Positions 15,686 to 25,008 of a stretch of DNA of 64,000 bases are shown in pieces. This DNA comes from Actinoplanes sp. NBRC 103695 (GTDB taxonomy: Bacteria; Actinomycetota; Actinomycetes; Mycobacteriales; Micromonosporaceae). Both the position numbers and the translations under genes were made by a program. Below the pieces are notes generated by a model. It ran no database searches, was not told the origin of the DNA, and was given only the letters and a program-made list of their open reading frames with translations. Positions within the stretch are counted from its first letter, which is position 1, and every line of letters begins with the position of its first letter. The stretch covers positions 124,001 to 188,000 of the forward strand of contig NZ_BSTL01000006.1 of assembly GCF_030269485.1 (NCBI RefSeq), given 5' to 3'.

Positions 15686-18211
15686 TCACGTTTCGGCGAG
15701 CGCGTCCACCGGCATCGCCCGGGCCGCCCGTCGCCCGGGCAGGACCGAGGCGACGACTCCGGCGGTGACGGCCACCATGGCGACGCCGAGCGTCTGCGGC
15801 ACCGACATGGCGAACCGGACGGTCTCGAAGTTCAGTTCGCCGCTGACCGCGTGGGTGCCGACCCAGCCGAAGAACGTCCCGGCGGCGATGCCGGCCATCG
15901 CTCCGGCGAAGCTGAGCAGGGCCGCCTCGGCCGCGAGCATCCCGCGGAGTTGCCGGCGCTGCAGTCCGAGCGCGCGCAGCAGCGCGGACTCGCGGGTCCG
16001 TTCGAGCACCGACAGGCCGAGGGTGTTGCCGACGCCGACGAGCGCGATCAGGACGGCGACGGCGAGCAGCGTGGTGGTCAGGGCCAGCAGCCGGTCGAGG
16101 GCGGTGTGGTAGACGAGTTTCGCGGACAGCCCGCCGCCGACCTCGGCCCCGGTGAGGGGTTCGGCGACGGTGCGCAGCTGGGAGCGCAGTTCGGTGATGT
16201 CGGCTCCCGGCCGGGCCCTGGCCCACACCGTGCCGACCGGCGCCGCGCCGTCGAGGGCCGACAGCACACCCGGTGCGACGATCAGCGTGTCGGCGGGTGC
16301 GAGGTGGTCGGCCCGGACCGGCAGGGTGACCGAGCCGGACCGGCCGGTGACGGTGACCGGGGTGCCGTTGCGGATGCCGGCGTCGGTCAGCAGGTACGGG
16401 TCGGCGAGGACGACCCGTGTGTCGATCGGCGGGTAGCCCGCCGGGGCCATGACCATCGCGGTCGCGTCGGGGCCCAGCGCCCGGACCGACGCGGGTTTCC
16501 GGCCGCCTCTGAGGGTGACGCGCGTGGACCGGATCCCGCTGGCGCCGGCGATCCCGTCGATCGCGGCGATGGAGCCGGCCGTGCGGGGCGGCAGCGGCCC
16601 GTCGAACATCGACACGGTGACGTCCACCGGGAACCGAGCTTCGAGATTGCTGTCGGCCGTCGCCTTCATGCTGGCCGCGCCGACCTGGAGGGCGACGACG
16701 AGCCCGACGGCGAGGATCAGCGCCGCGCCGGTCGCGGCCGTCCGGCCGGGATTGCGCAGCGTGTTGTCGGTGGCGAGCCGTGCGGCCGGGCCGGCGCGGC
16801 GTACGGCGGCGCCCAGGGCGCGCAGCAGCGCCGGCAGGAACAACCCGGCTGCGGAGAGCAGCCCGACGGCACACACGAACGACCCGGCGACGGAGTACAG
16901 CAACGCGTACGTGGTGCCGGTGCGGCCCAGCCCGATCGCGGCCAGGCCGACCCCGATCAGGGCGAGAGGCCCGGTGCGGCGGAGCAGGGACGCCCGGCGC
17001 CCGGTCGCGTCCCCGGCGACGGTGCGGAGGGCGTCCAGGGGTGCGATCCTGGCTGCGCGCCGCGCCGGCACCACGACCGACAGCACCGCGATCGCGACCC
17101 CGACGACGGCGACCGCGGTCACCTGCCCGGCCGGTACGGTGAGCCGCTGGTCCAGCACGGCCGCGACCACGGCGGCGAGCGCCACGCCGAGCCCGGCGCC
17201 GAGCAGCGACCCGGCGGCGCCGATCACGGTCGCCTCGGCGAGCAGCCCGCGGCGGATCTGGTCGCGGTGTGCGCCGACGGCCCGGAGCAGCCCGATCTGC
17301 CGGCGTCGCTGGGCGACCAGGATCAGGAACGTGTTCACGATCATGATGCTGCCGACGAGCAGGGCGACCGCGCCGAACACGAGCAGCAGGAGCTGGAAGA
17401 GGAACACGCCCTGGGTCCGGCCGGCGATGACGCGCCGGGTGAATCCGGCGGAGGTCTCCACCCGGTCGCCGCCGGCCGTCGCGGTGACCCGTTCGGCGAG
17501 CCGGTCCGGTGCGACGGTGCCGTCGCCGATGACGAGGATCTCCGTCTGCTGCGACGTGTGGATCGAGTCCGCGCCGGTGTAGTAGGACGGGGCGACGAAG
17601 GATCGCTGCGCCAGCCCGGACAGCAGCGAGTTGCCCTCGTGCATGAGGCCGGTGACGGTCAGCGTCGCGGACGAGTTGGTGTCGTTGATCGTGATCCGGT
17701 CGCCGACACGCAGGTTGAGCTGCCGGGCGGTGACGGCGCCGAGGACGATCTCGGCGGGTGTGGCGGGCCAGTGCCCTTCGGCCAGGTCGGTCCAGCGCAG
17801 CTTCGGGTTCGCCGGGATCGACTGCTGCTGCACGTACTCCGAGGAGCCGGTCACCCGCCCCTGGGAGAGGAAACTCAGGTCGGCCGAGGCGACCCCGGCC
17901 ACGTCCGCGATCCGGGCGGCCAGGCGGGACTGCGCGGCCCGGTCGGCGGTGCGGACGGTGACCACGACGTCGGTGGCGGTGGTCCGGGCGATGACGCTGC
18001 GCTCGAATGTCGCCGTCTCACCGGCGACCACGGTTACCGAGGCGGTGAGGTAACCGACGCTGATCATGATCGCGACGACGACGGCGATCACCCGGCGCGG
18101 GTGGTGACGCACCTCGGCGAGGGCGTTGCGGGCCAGCGGGAAGCGGGTCTGGCGGGCGGCGGCCGATCGGGCGGCGGTCTGGCGGCTGGCGGTCGAACGG
18201 GCGGCGGTCAT
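15686..18211 (-). CDS. FtsX-like ABC transporter permease (MacB/LolCE type)
   Basis: An 841-residue permease with two FtsX-type halves. A membrane helix near residue 40 (VIAVVVAIMISVGYLTASV) is followed by a large periplasm-facing domain, three helices around 260-380, another group near 410-470, a second extracytoplasmic domain, and three C-terminal helices. The stretch VAQRRRQIGLLRAVGAHRDQ and its partner RESALLRALGLQRRQ are the family signatures at each half. The ATG overlaps the stop of the ATPase gene by four bases. It probably exports or extracts lipids, peptides or drugs. Regulation by the adjacent two-component system is plausible. Confidence 0.92.
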   Translation of the reverse strand: MTAARSTASRQTAARSAAARQTRFPLARNALAEVRHHPRRVIAVVVAIMISVGYLTASVTVVAGETATFERSVIARTTATDVVVTVRTADRAAQSRLAARIADVAGVASADLSFLSQGRVTGSSEYVQQQSIPANPKLRWTDLAEGHWPATPAEIVLGAVTARQLNLRVGDRITINDTNSSATLTVTGLMHEGNSLLSGLAQRSFVAPSYYTGADSIHTSQQTEILVIGDGTVAPDRLAERVTATAGGDRVETSAGFTRRVIAGRTQGVFLFQLLLLVFGAVALLVGSIMIVNTFLILVAQRRRQIGLLRAVGAHRDQIRRGLLAEATVIGAAGSLLGAGLGVALAAVVAAVLDQRLTVPAGQVTAVAVVGVAIAVLSVVVPARRAARIAPLDALRTVAGDATGRRASLLRRTGPLALIGVGLAAIGLGRTGTTYALLYSVAGSFVCAVGLLSAAGLFLPALLRALGAAVRRAGPAARLATDNTLRNPGRTAATGAALILAVGLVVALQVGAASMKATADSNLEARFPVDVTVSMFDGPLPPRTAGSIAAIDGIAGASGIRSTRVTLRGGRKPASVRALGPDATAMVMAPAGYPPIDTRVVLADPYLLTDAGIRNGTPVTVTGRSGSVTLPVRADHLAPADTLIVAPGVLSALDGAAPVGTVWARARPGADITELRSQLRTVAEPLTGAEVGGGLSAKLVYHTALDRLLALTTTLLAVAVLIALVGVGNTLGLSVLERTRESALLRALGLQRRQLRGMLAAEAALLSFAGAMAGIAAGTFFGWVGTHAVSGELNFETVRFAMSVPQTLGVAMVAVTAGVVASVLPGRRAARAMPVDALAET

Positions 18212-18978
18212 GCGGCCAGGCCCCGCATCGCTCCCAGGACCGTCTCCGCGGTGGGGTCGCTCAGCTCGTCCACGATCCGGCCGTCGCTGAGCAGCAACGC
18301 CCGGTCGGCGTACGCGGCGGCGATCGGGTCGTGGGTCACCATCACGATCGTCTGGCCCAGCTCACGGCTGGAGCGGCGCAGGAAGCCCAGCAGGGCCGCC
18401 GCGGTCCGGGAGTCGAGGGCGCCGGTCGGCTCGTCGGCGAAGACCACCTCCGGCCCGGTCACCAGGGCGCGCGCGATCGCGACCCGCTGCTGCTGCCCGC
18501 CGGACAGCTCGGCCGGGCGGTGGGTCAGCCGGTCGCCGAGCTGCAGCGAGTCCACGACCGCGGCGAGCCGGGCCGGGTCGGCGGGGCGGCCCGCGAGATC
18601 CAGCGGCAGCAGGATGTTCTGCACCGCCGTCAGCGTCGGGAGCAGGTTGAACGACTGGAACACGAAACCGATCCGGTCCCGCCGGACCCGGGTCAGCTGC
18701 CGGTCGCCGAGCGCGGAGATGTCCTCGCCGCCGATGAACGCCTGGCCGCCGGTGGGTCTGTCCAGCCCGGCCAGGCAGTGCATGAACGTGGACTTGCCGG
18801 AACCGGACGGGCCCATCACGGCGGTGAACGTCCCGCGCCGGAAGTCGGCCGTGACTCCCCGCAGCGCGGGCACGGCCGTGTCGCCGGCGCCGTAGGTCTT
18901 GGTGAGGTCCCGGGCGGCGGCCGCGGACGGTGTCGCCGGCGGCCGTCCGCGGTCCACGGTGGAGCTGTGCGCGATCAT
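18208..18978 (-). CDS. LolD/MacB-type ABC transporter ATP-binding protein
   Basis: A 256-residue ATPase partner of the FtsX permease. Walker A is GPSGSGKST, the signature LSGGQQQRVAIARAL, Walker B VVFADEPTGALD, and the switch His is in VMVTHD. ATG at 18978 (MIAHSSTVDRG) is favoured over an upstream frame start at 19053 because the latter adds non-conserved sequence. The stop/start overlap with the permease shows an operon. The gene lies just downstream of a damaged response regulator and its kinase, in the same direction. Confidence 0.94.
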   Translation of the reverse strand: MIAHSSTVDRGRPPATPSAAAARDLTKTYGAGDTAVPALRGVTADFRRGTFTAVMGPSGSGKSTFMHCLAGLDRPTGGQAFIGGEDISALGDRQLTRVRRDRIGFVFQSFNLLPTLTAVQNILLPLDLAGRPADPARLAAVVDSLQLGDRLTHRPAELSGGQQQRVAIARALVTGPEVVFADEPTGALDSRTAAALLGFLRRSSRELGQTIVMVTHDPIAAAYADRALLLSDGRIVDELSDPTAETVLGAMRGLAA

Positions 18979-19104
18979 GAGAGCCCTGTCTGTCGCTGCT
19001 GAATCCGTTGTGCCCCAACGTATGCAGCGGCGGGCGGGAGCGGATCGGCCCACGGTCGCGTCCTCGGCTGGGTGTCTACGACCGTGGTAGCAGGGCCCTG
19101 GGTA

Positions 19105-19675
19105 TCAGTGGCGGTCCGGTGTGGCCAGCCCGGCCTCGAACGCGAACAGCACCAGGGCGACCCGGTCGCGGCACCCCAGCTTCGACAGCAGGTTGCCGAT
19201 GTGGGTCTTCACCGTGCCCTCGGCCATGTGCAGGCGGGCGGCGATCTCCGCGTTGGTCGCGCCGGACGCGATCGCGTCGAGCACCTCACCCTCCCGGGGC
19301 GTGATCAGCGCCAGACGGTCGTCGTGGGCGCCCGGCCCGCCCGGCAGCCGGTCGACGAAGTGCGCGATCAGCCGCCGCCGCCCCGGCGCGCAGAGCCGAG
19401 AACACGTACTCGTCAAGGTCGAACGTGGTCAGGATCAGCACCCGCGCCGGATGCCCCAGGCGGGTCAGCCGGCGGGTCGCCTCGACCCCGTCCATCACCG
19501 GCATCCGCACGTCCATCAGCACCACGTCGGCGGCGACGTCCCGCAGCTTCGTGACGGCCTCCCGCCCGTCGCCGGCCTCACCGACCACCCTCAGGTCGTC
19601 CTGCGCCTCGATCATCATCCGCAGGCCGTCGCGGACGAGCCGCTGATCGTCGACGAGGAACGTGCCGAGCGTCAT
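19105..19675 (-). pseudogene. NarL/FixJ response regulator broken by deletion/frameshift
   Basis: The receiver half (MTLGTFLVDDQRLVRDGLRM, phosphoacceptor Asp in DVVLMDVRMPVMDG, then LILTTFDLDEYVFSALRAG) and the DNA-binding half (LITPREGEVLDAIASGATNAE, GTVKTHIGNLLSKLG) lie in different frames. At 19371-19387 the sequence jumps from ALRAG straight to RRRLIAHFVDR. Intact relatives have about 30 residues here, including the conserved Lys of the receiver, so a deletion of that size that also shifts the frame best explains it. The first frame ends early and the second lacks a start. The gene overlaps its kinase by four bases. An assembly error in a GC-rich run is the alternative. Confidence 0.82.
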
Positions 19676-20841
19676 CGGCTCACCGCTCCCGTCGTCCGGT
19701 GCGCAGGCAGGACCGCGTGCACCTCGAAGCCACCGCCGGCGCGGGGGCCGGCGGTCAGGGTGCCGTGGTGCAGCTGAACCCGTTCCCGCATCGCCGCCAG
19801 CCCGGTGCCCCGCCCGTCGGTGGCCGCCGCCGCCCCGTGCCCGTCGTCGCTGACAACCAGGTCGATTACCTGTTCGCCGAGGTCGAGCCGCACGTCGACC
19901 GCGGCGCCGGGCCCGGCATGGCGCAGTACGTTGGTCAGGCTCTCCTGGACCAGCCGGTACACCGTCATCCCCGCCACCGGGCCCACCTGCCGCCGGTTGC
20001 CGTCGACTCGCAGCCGGACCCGGCCGTCGAGCCGGGACACCAGCTCGTCGAGGTCCCCGATCCCCGGCGCCGGGGAGTAGCCGTCGCCCGCCGGACCGTC
20101 GCCGCGCAGCATCGCGACCAGCTCCCGCAGGTCGTCGAGGGCCCCGCGGGCCGTCTCGGCGATGGTCTCCAGGATCTCCGGGGCACGGTGCGGCTGCCGC
20201 TGCGTCAGCGCCCGGCCGCCGGCGGCGTGGACGGCGATGACCGACAGCGAATGCGCGACGATGTCGTGAACCTCTCGCGCCACCGCGGTGCGCTGCTCGG
20301 CCGCCGCCGCCCGGAGGGCGCGCTCATGCGCCGCGAGCTCCAGCCGCCGCCGCTGCTCGCGTTCCTGCTCCCGCTGCGTCTCGCGTTCCACGCGCTCCCG
20401 GTCACGCCGCCCGGCGACGAACGCCGCCACGACGATCCCGGCCGCGCCCGCGACGGCCGTCACCCAGGCGCCGGCGGTCGGCTCCTCGCCCCGGCCGGTC
20501 AGCCAGTTCGCCGGCCCCACCACGGCGCCGCCCAGGGCGATGGCCAGCCCCGCCCGCGCCTGCGCCGTCGACGACCACCGGGCAAGGCTGTGCACCAGGA
20601 TCGGCACCGCCACCACCGACACCGTCGGGCTCTCCACCGTGAGAGCCTGCACCACCGAGGCGACCGTCAGCACGGCAAGCGCAACCCGCGGGTACGCCCG
20701 GCGGACCACCAGCGGCGCACACATGGCAAGCACGACACCCATGGCCCACCACCCCGGGTACGCGAAGTAGAGGCTCACGCCCGCGACCCCCAGCGGCAGC
20801 CAGGCGTCCCGCAGCAGCGTGGAGCGGTCGCGAGTTCGCAT
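19672..20841 (-). CDS. NarL-type sensor histidine kinase (HisKA_3)
   Basis: A 389-residue kinase with about four to five N-terminal membrane helices, a short coiled region (RRDRERVERETQREQEREQ), the dimerisation/phosphoacceptor box with His in AREVHDIVAHSLSV, and an HATPase domain with N-box LVQESLTNVLRHAG and G-boxes VSDDGHG and GTGLAAMRERV. The start at 20841 (MRTRDRSTLL) or 20862 (MSTLVGV) cannot be settled. It overlaps the damaged response regulator gene; if that damage is real the kinase is orphaned. The adjacent ABC exporter would be the expected target. Confidence 0.92.
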   Translation of the reverse strand: MRTRDRSTLLRDAWLPLGVAGVSLYFAYPGWWAMGVVLAMCAPLVVRRAYPRVALAVLTVASVVQALTVESPTVSVVAVPILVHSLARWSSTAQARAGLAIALGGAVVGPANWLTGRGEEPTAGAWVTAVAGAAGIVVAAFVAGRRDRERVERETQREQEREQRRRLELAAHERALRAAAAEQRTAVAREVHDIVAHSLSVIAVHAAGGRALTQRQPHRAPEILETIAETARGALDDLRELVAMLRGDGPAGDGYSPAPGIGDLDELVSRLDGRVRLRVDGNRRQVGPVAGMTVYRLVQESLTNVLRHAGPGAAVDVRLDLGEQVIDLVVSDDGHGAAAATDGRGTGLAAMRERVQLHHGTLTAGPRAGGGFEVHAVLPAHRTTGAVSR

Positions 20842-21084
20842 GACGCCCACCAGCGTAGACATCCCGGCGCGCCCTGCCATCAGACCACGGTCGCAGATCA
20901 CCCCTCCGCCGGATTCCCCGCGCCTTGCACGCCTCCACCCGGATTTCCCCTGCTATCCAAGCGGTCCAGCCCGCGGAACGGGTCCCGGCGGACCCTGAAT
21001 CCTCGAGATCGGCCGGGTCGCGCCGAGCCGTTCGCGATGTCGTCCGCGGCCACGTCCCAACCCGTGAAGGTGCTCGATCGGGTC

Positions 21085-21096
21085 TACGATGCGGCG
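21085..21096 (+). promoter_or_regulatory. putative -10 for a leaderless phosphotransferase mRNA
   Basis: TACGAT (21085-21090) matches TAnnnT and ends five bases before the GTG at 21096. No good -35 is seen. No Shine-Dalgarno sequence lies before the GTG, which supports leaderless translation. Confidence 0.4.
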
Positions 21097-22058
21097 TGAT
21101 TTTCACACCCCGGGCCGCGTGGGCCGACACGCCGGAACCGGTGCGGACGGCCGTCGCCGACGCGCTCGGCTCCCCGATCACCGGACACGCCGATCTGCAC
21201 GGCGGGATGTCGCCCGGTCCGGCCGTGTGCCTGCGGCTGGCCGACGGGCGGCGGGTGTTCGTCAAGGCGGTGTCCGCCGAGGTCCGGGCGCACAACCACG
21301 CGATGATCCTGCAGGAGGCCTGGATCCTGGACACCCTGCCGCCGTCGGTGCCCGCGCCCCGGCGCCTGGCCACCGTCGAACACGGGCCGTGGGTCGCCCT
21401 GGCCACCACCTGGGCCGGCGGCTCGGCCGGAGAGCTGTGGACCGACACGTCGATCGAGGCGGTCGCGCACGCGTGCCGGACGGCGAGTGGGCACCGCGCG
21501 CCGGACACGTTGCCGCCGGTCGCCGAGCGCATCTTCCACTTCGACGGCTGGGCGCGCATGCTCGAGAACCGCGCGGGCGGCGACTGGGAGGCCGCCCACG
21601 CGGGGCCGGCGGCGACGGTGGTGGCCGGCTGGGAACGCTGGACGGCCGGCGACGCCCTGGTCCACCGCGACCTCCGCCTGGACAACACAGCGGTCCAGGC
21701 GGCGGACGGGTCGGCGGTGCTGCTCGACTGGGCGTATGCCTCGGCCGGCGCCCCGTGGATCGACCTCGCCCAGCTCGCGGCGGACGTGGTCGCCACCGGA
21801 CACGTCCTGGGCCCGGAAGTGGCGACCGACCGGGCCCACCGGCTGGTGGAAGGGTTGCCGCCCGACGCGTCGCGTTTCGTGGTGGGGCTGGCCGGGATGT
21901 GGTGCATCCGTGCCGCGACGGTCCCGGACACCCCCGTGATGCCCCGCATCTCCGCCTGGCGCCGCGCTCGTTCGGTGGCGCTGCGCCCGCTGGTGGCCCG
22001 CCTGATCACCGACCTCACCGCCGCCGGCCAGCACAGTCAGCACAGTCAGGCCGGCTAG
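21096..22058 (+). CDS. APH-fold phosphotransferase
   Basis: A 320-residue protein of the aminoglycoside phosphotransferase/choline kinase fold. The nucleotide-binding Lys is in RRVFVKAVS, the catalytic loop is ALVHRDLRLDNT and the metal-binding Asp is in AVLLDWAYAS. The upstream open frame to 20925 carries no family sequence, so GTG at 21096 (VIFTPRAAW) is taken as the start. The substrate is not predictable; such genes are abundant in actinobacteria and few are true resistance genes. It is a single-gene unit between divergent and convergent neighbours. Confidence 0.82.
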   Translation: MIFTPRAAWADTPEPVRTAVADALGSPITGHADLHGGMSPGPAVCLRLADGRRVFVKAVSAEVRAHNHAMILQEAWILDTLPPSVPAPRRLATVEHGPWVALATTWAGGSAGELWTDTSIEAVAHACRTASGHRAPDTLPPVAERIFHFDGWARMLENRAGGDWEAAHAGPAATVVAGWERWTAGDALVHRDLRLDNTAVQAADGSAVLLDWAYASAGAPWIDLAQLAADVVATGHVLGPEVATDRAHRLVEGLPPDASRFVVGLAGMWCIRAATVPDTPVMPRISAWRRARSVALRPLVARLITDLTAAGQHSQHSQAG

Positions 22059-22077
22059 CTGGATCCACGCCGGAGGG

Positions 22078-22542
22078 TCAGGGTTTGACGAGGGCGGAGG
22101 CGAGCTCCCGGCCGTGGTCGGTCCACGGGGCGGGCCGCATGGTGGCGGGGTCGACGCGGACCGCGAGGCGCCGGCCTTCGGCGTGCACGGTGGCGCCGTC
22201 CGTGGAGAGGACCCGGAAGCGGTAGTCGGCGCTGGTGCCGCCGACCCGTTCGAGCCAGAAGTGGACGTTGACCTGGCCGGTGCCGCGGACCGGGCGGTGG
22301 TAGGTGATGGCGAAGTCGCGGACGACGTTGAACGCGTCGGGGGTGGTGGGCGCGCCGCCGGCGTAGGAGACGCCGCGGTCGCTCCACCAGGAGGTGATGG
22401 CGTGCTCGACCAGCACCGAGTAGCGGGCGTTGTGCAGCACCCCCATCGGGTCGAGGTCGTCGAAGTGCACGGGTGTCGCGACGGTGTGCCCGTAGGAGGC
22501 GGCCGCGGGCAGATCGTCGGATCGGAGGCGGGACACGGTCAT
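22078..22542 (-). CDS. hotdog-fold acyl-CoA thioesterase (4HBT-like)
   Basis: A 154-residue hotdog protein. The 4HBT-type catalytic region is visible as FDDLDPMGVLHNARYSVLVEHA, with the Asp in DPMGVLHN, followed by FAITYHRPV and VHAEGRRLAVRVD. These enzymes hydrolyse acyl-CoA or acyl-ACP thioesters. The ATG overlaps the stop of the TetR gene by four bases, so the regulator and thioesterase form a two-gene operon, and the thioesterase is probably under that regulator. Confidence 0.88.
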   Translation of the reverse strand: MTVSRLRSDDLPAAASYGHTVATPVHFDDLDPMGVLHNARYSVLVEHAITSWWSDRGVSYAGGAPTTPDAFNVVRDFAITYHRPVRGTGQVNVHFWLERVGGTSADYRFRVLSTDGATVHAEGRRLAVRVDPATMRPAPWTDHGRELASALVKP

Positions 22543-23174
22543 GAGAGCTCCGGGAGGATCGTCGGGTCGGTGGCGATGGCCCGCAGGTGGGCGAGCAGGG
22601 CACGGCGGGACTGGGCGCAGGTGTCGGCGGCGCCGCGGACGGGTGCCTGCATGGCCGCGTAGACGCCGAGGGAGTCGGTGAGGTGGGCCAGGTCGGCGGG
22701 GTCGGTGCCGGGGCGCAGGTCGCCGGCGTCGACGGCCTCCCGGGCGAGCCTGGTGAGGAACGCCGTCCAGCCGGTCAGCTGGTCGCCGAGGAGCTGGCGG
22801 ACGGGTCCGGGGCGGGCGTTGTACTCGAAGTAGCTGTTGGCGAAGAAGCAGCCGCCGGGCAGCTTCTCGGCCTCGTAGAAGGCGAGGCGCCGGTCGTGGG
22901 CGGCCCACAGCCGGCGGACGCCGCGCGGGGCTTGCAGGGCGGGGCGGATGACGTCGGTGAGCCACTGTTCGCGGGCGTGGTCGATGACGGCGAGCTGGAG
23001 TTCCTCCTTGGAGCGCCAGTGCGCGAACAGGCCGGACTTGCTCAGGCCCAGGGTCTGCGCGAGGCGGGCCAGGGACAGCCCGTCGAGGCCGTCGGCGGAT
23101 GCCAGTCTCAGGGTGCGGTCGAGCACCGCGGTGCGGGTGCGCTCGCCGCGGAGGAGCCGTCCGTCCTCGGTCAT
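22539..23174 (-). CDS. TetR/AcrR family regulator
   Basis: A 211-residue repressor with an N-terminal helix-turn-helix (RTAVLDRTLRLASADGLDGL, LARLAQTLGLSKSGLFAHW) and a C-terminal ligand domain of the YxaF/LmrA-like kind (GGCFFANSYFEYNARPG). ATG at 23174 is preferred to 23189 because a TATGGT -10 ends six bases upstream, giving a leaderless transcript. The palindrome CCGACCGGTCGG in that promoter is a classic TetR-family operator shape, implying autoregulation with the thioesterase. Confidence 0.93.
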   Translation of the reverse strand: MTEDGRLLRGERTRTAVLDRTLRLASADGLDGLSLARLAQTLGLSKSGLFAHWRSKEELQLAVIDHAREQWLTDVIRPALQAPRGVRRLWAAHDRRLAFYEAEKLPGGCFFANSYFEYNARPGPVRQLLGDQLTGWTAFLTRLAREAVDAGDLRPGTDPADLAHLTDSLGVYAAMQAPVRGAADTCAQSRRALLAHLRAIATDPTILPELS

Positions 23175-23209
23175 CCCGCCACCATACAAGAAGACCGACC
23201 GGTCGGATA
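23175..23209 (-). promoter_or_regulatory. TetR promoter/operator with CCGACCGGTCGG palindrome
   Basis: On the minus strand the 12-base perfect palindrome (23195-23206) overlaps the spacer and -35 region of a promoter whose -10 is TATGGT (23186-23181), six bases before the ATG. The arrangement suggests repression by the TetR protein encoded directly downstream. Confidence 0.65.
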
Positions 23210-23210
23210 G

Positions 23211-23567
23211 TTAGTTGAGGGCGGCTCGTACCAGTTCGACGGCCTGCTCGTCGGTGATGCCGAGAGCGCGGGCCTTCTCCACGTACGCCCGGGCCGCCCG
23301 CTGCGCCTCGGCGGGAGTGCCCGCGGCCCGGGCGGTGATCACGGTTCCGGCGCGGCCCCGGGTCTCGACCAGCCCGGCCTGCTCCAGCTCCCGGTACGCG
23401 CGGGCCACCGTGTTCACCGCGAGCCCCAGTTCGCCGGCGAGCGCCCGTACCGGAGGAAGCTTGTGACCCGCGGGGTAGACCCCGTCGGCGGCGAGCGAGG
23501 CGATCCGCAGCCGCACCTGCTCGTAGGGCGGCACGGCCGACGCCGGGTCGATACTGATCTCGCTCAC
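23211..23567 (-). CDS. GntR family (YtrA-like) regulator
   Basis: A 118-residue short GntR protein: winged helix at about residues 12-80 (PPYEQVRLRIASLAADGVYP, LPPVRALAGELGLAVNTVARAYRELEQAGLVETRGRAGTVI) and a small all-helical tail (residues 85-118), as in YtrA types that lack a large effector domain. YtrA types usually control ABC transporters; here the same-strand neighbour is a UMF1-type transporter whose stop lies 24 bases upstream of the GntR ATG, so they may be co-transcribed. Confidence 0.92.
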   Translation of the reverse strand: MSEISIDPASAVPPYEQVRLRIASLAADGVYPAGHKLPPVRALAGELGLAVNTVARAYRELEQAGLVETRGRAGTVITARAAGTPAEAQRAARAYVEKARALGITDEQAVELVRAALN

Positions 23568-23591
23568 AGCGTCTCGCTCACGGGGTCTCGT

Positions 23592-24959
23592 TCACAGCGT
23601 CTTGGGCGGGGTGTTGCCGGCGGCGACGATCGCCTGCCGGATCGGGACCAGGGCGAGCAGGATCGCGCCGACGACGAAGAAGATGACCAGGGACACGATG
23701 CCGAGGCGGTAGCTGCTGGTCAGCTGGAACACCAGGCCGAACAGCAGCGGGCCGAGCCAGCTGGTGCCCTTGTCGCTGATCTCGTAGAAGCCGTAGTACT
23801 CGCCCTCCTTGCCGGCGGGTATGAGCTGGGAGAACAGGCTGCGCGACAGGGCTTGGCTGCCGCCCAGGACCAGGCCGATGGCCGCGCCGAGGATCATGAA
23901 CGGGACCGGCCTGCCCTCCGGGATCCAGAACGCGGCCAGCACCACGCCCAGCCACAGCGCCAGGCTGATCAGCACCGTCTTGCGGGCGCCGATCCGGGTG
24001 GCGACCGCCCCCAGCAGCAGGGCGCCGCCGAACGCCAGGAACTGCACGATCAGGATGGTGATGATCAGGGTGGCCTGTTCCAGGTGCAGTTCCTCGGTGC
24101 CGAACTGGCTGGCCAGGGCGATGACGGTCTGGATGCCGTCGTTGTAGACCAGGTAGGCGAGCAGGAAGAACAAGGTCAGGGGGTACGCCCGGAGCCCGCG
24201 GATCGTCTTGCCGAGCTGCCGGAACCCGTCGGTGAGCACATTGCCGCCCGTGGCGGCGGCCTCCTCGCCGGGGCGCTCCTGCAGCCACAGCAACGGCAGC
24301 AGGGTGAACAGCCCCCACCACACGCCGGCCGACACGATGCACCAGCGGGCCAGGTCGAGGGTGCGCTGCGAGTCGCCGTCGACGCTCAACGACTGCACGA
24401 CCACCAGGTTCAGGGCGAGCAGCAGGCCGCCGCCCAGGTAGCCGATGGCCCAGCCCCGCGACGACACCTTGTCCCGGTCGTCGGGGCCGGCCAGCCGGGG
24501 CAGGAACGAGTTGTAGACGACGATCGACGCGCCGCCGCTGATGTTCGCGATCAGGAACAGCACCCCGCCGAGCAGGTAGCGGTCGCCGGTCACGAACGCC
24601 ATCGCGATCGTCGCGGCGGCGCCGGTGAACGCGGTCACGGCCAGCAGCGGCTTCTTACGGCGGGCCCGGTCGGCGACCGCACCCATGACCGGAAGCACGA
24701 ACACGGTCAGGAACACCGACAGCGACACCAGGTACGGGTAGTAGGACCCGGCCGCGATCGACAGGCCCAGCGGGTGCACCCGCCCGTCGCACACGTCGGC
24801 GCCCAGCTCGCAGCCCGCGGCCAGCTCGGTGACCGTGGTGAGGAACGGCCCCAGGAACACGGTGATGACCGTGGTGGAGAACGCCGAGTTCGCCCAGTCG
24901 TAGAAGTACCAGCCGGTGCGTTCCCGGCGGGTGGACACCGGGGCGTCGGTCGTGGACAA
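23592..24959 (-). CDS. MFS transporter, UMF1/Atg22-like family
   Basis: A 455-residue membrane protein with about 12 helices. The N-terminal signature GWYFYDWANSAFSTTVITVF and the later YLVYNDGIQTVIALASQF and PAGKEGEYYGFYEISDKG regions are typical of the bacterial relatives of vacuolar effluxer Atg22 (MFS_1/UMF1). These are thought to export amino acids or small metabolites, but substrates are unproven. ATG at 24959. It is separated from the acidic protein gene upstream by 49 bases. Confidence 0.9.
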   Translation of the reverse strand: MSTTDAPVSTRRERTGWYFYDWANSAFSTTVITVFLGPFLTTVTELAAGCELGADVCDGRVHPLGLSIAAGSYYPYLVSLSVFLTVFVLPVMGAVADRARRKKPLLAVTAFTGAAATIAMAFVTGDRYLLGGVLFLIANISGGASIVVYNSFLPRLAGPDDRDKVSSRGWAIGYLGGGLLLALNLVVVQSLSVDGDSQRTLDLARWCIVSAGVWWGLFTLLPLLWLQERPGEEAAATGGNVLTDGFRQLGKTIRGLRAYPLTLFFLLAYLVYNDGIQTVIALASQFGTEELHLEQATLIITILIVQFLAFGGALLLGAVATRIGARKTVLISLALWLGVVLAAFWIPEGRPVPFMILGAAIGLVLGGSQALSRSLFSQLIPAGKEGEYYGFYEISDKGTSWLGPLLFGLVFQLTSSYRLGIVSLVIFFVVGAILLALVPIRQAIVAAGNTPPKTL

Positions 24960-25008
24960 GTGCCCTCCCTGGGGCGCTGCGCGGATTTGCCGCGCAGATC
25001 ATCGCACC

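Noticed and set aside
19105-19675. Two separate genes: a stand-alone receiver and a stand-alone LuxR HTH protein
   Set aside because: The halves abut exactly at the missing receiver end, the second has no plausible start or ribosome site, and their order matches one NarL-type gene.
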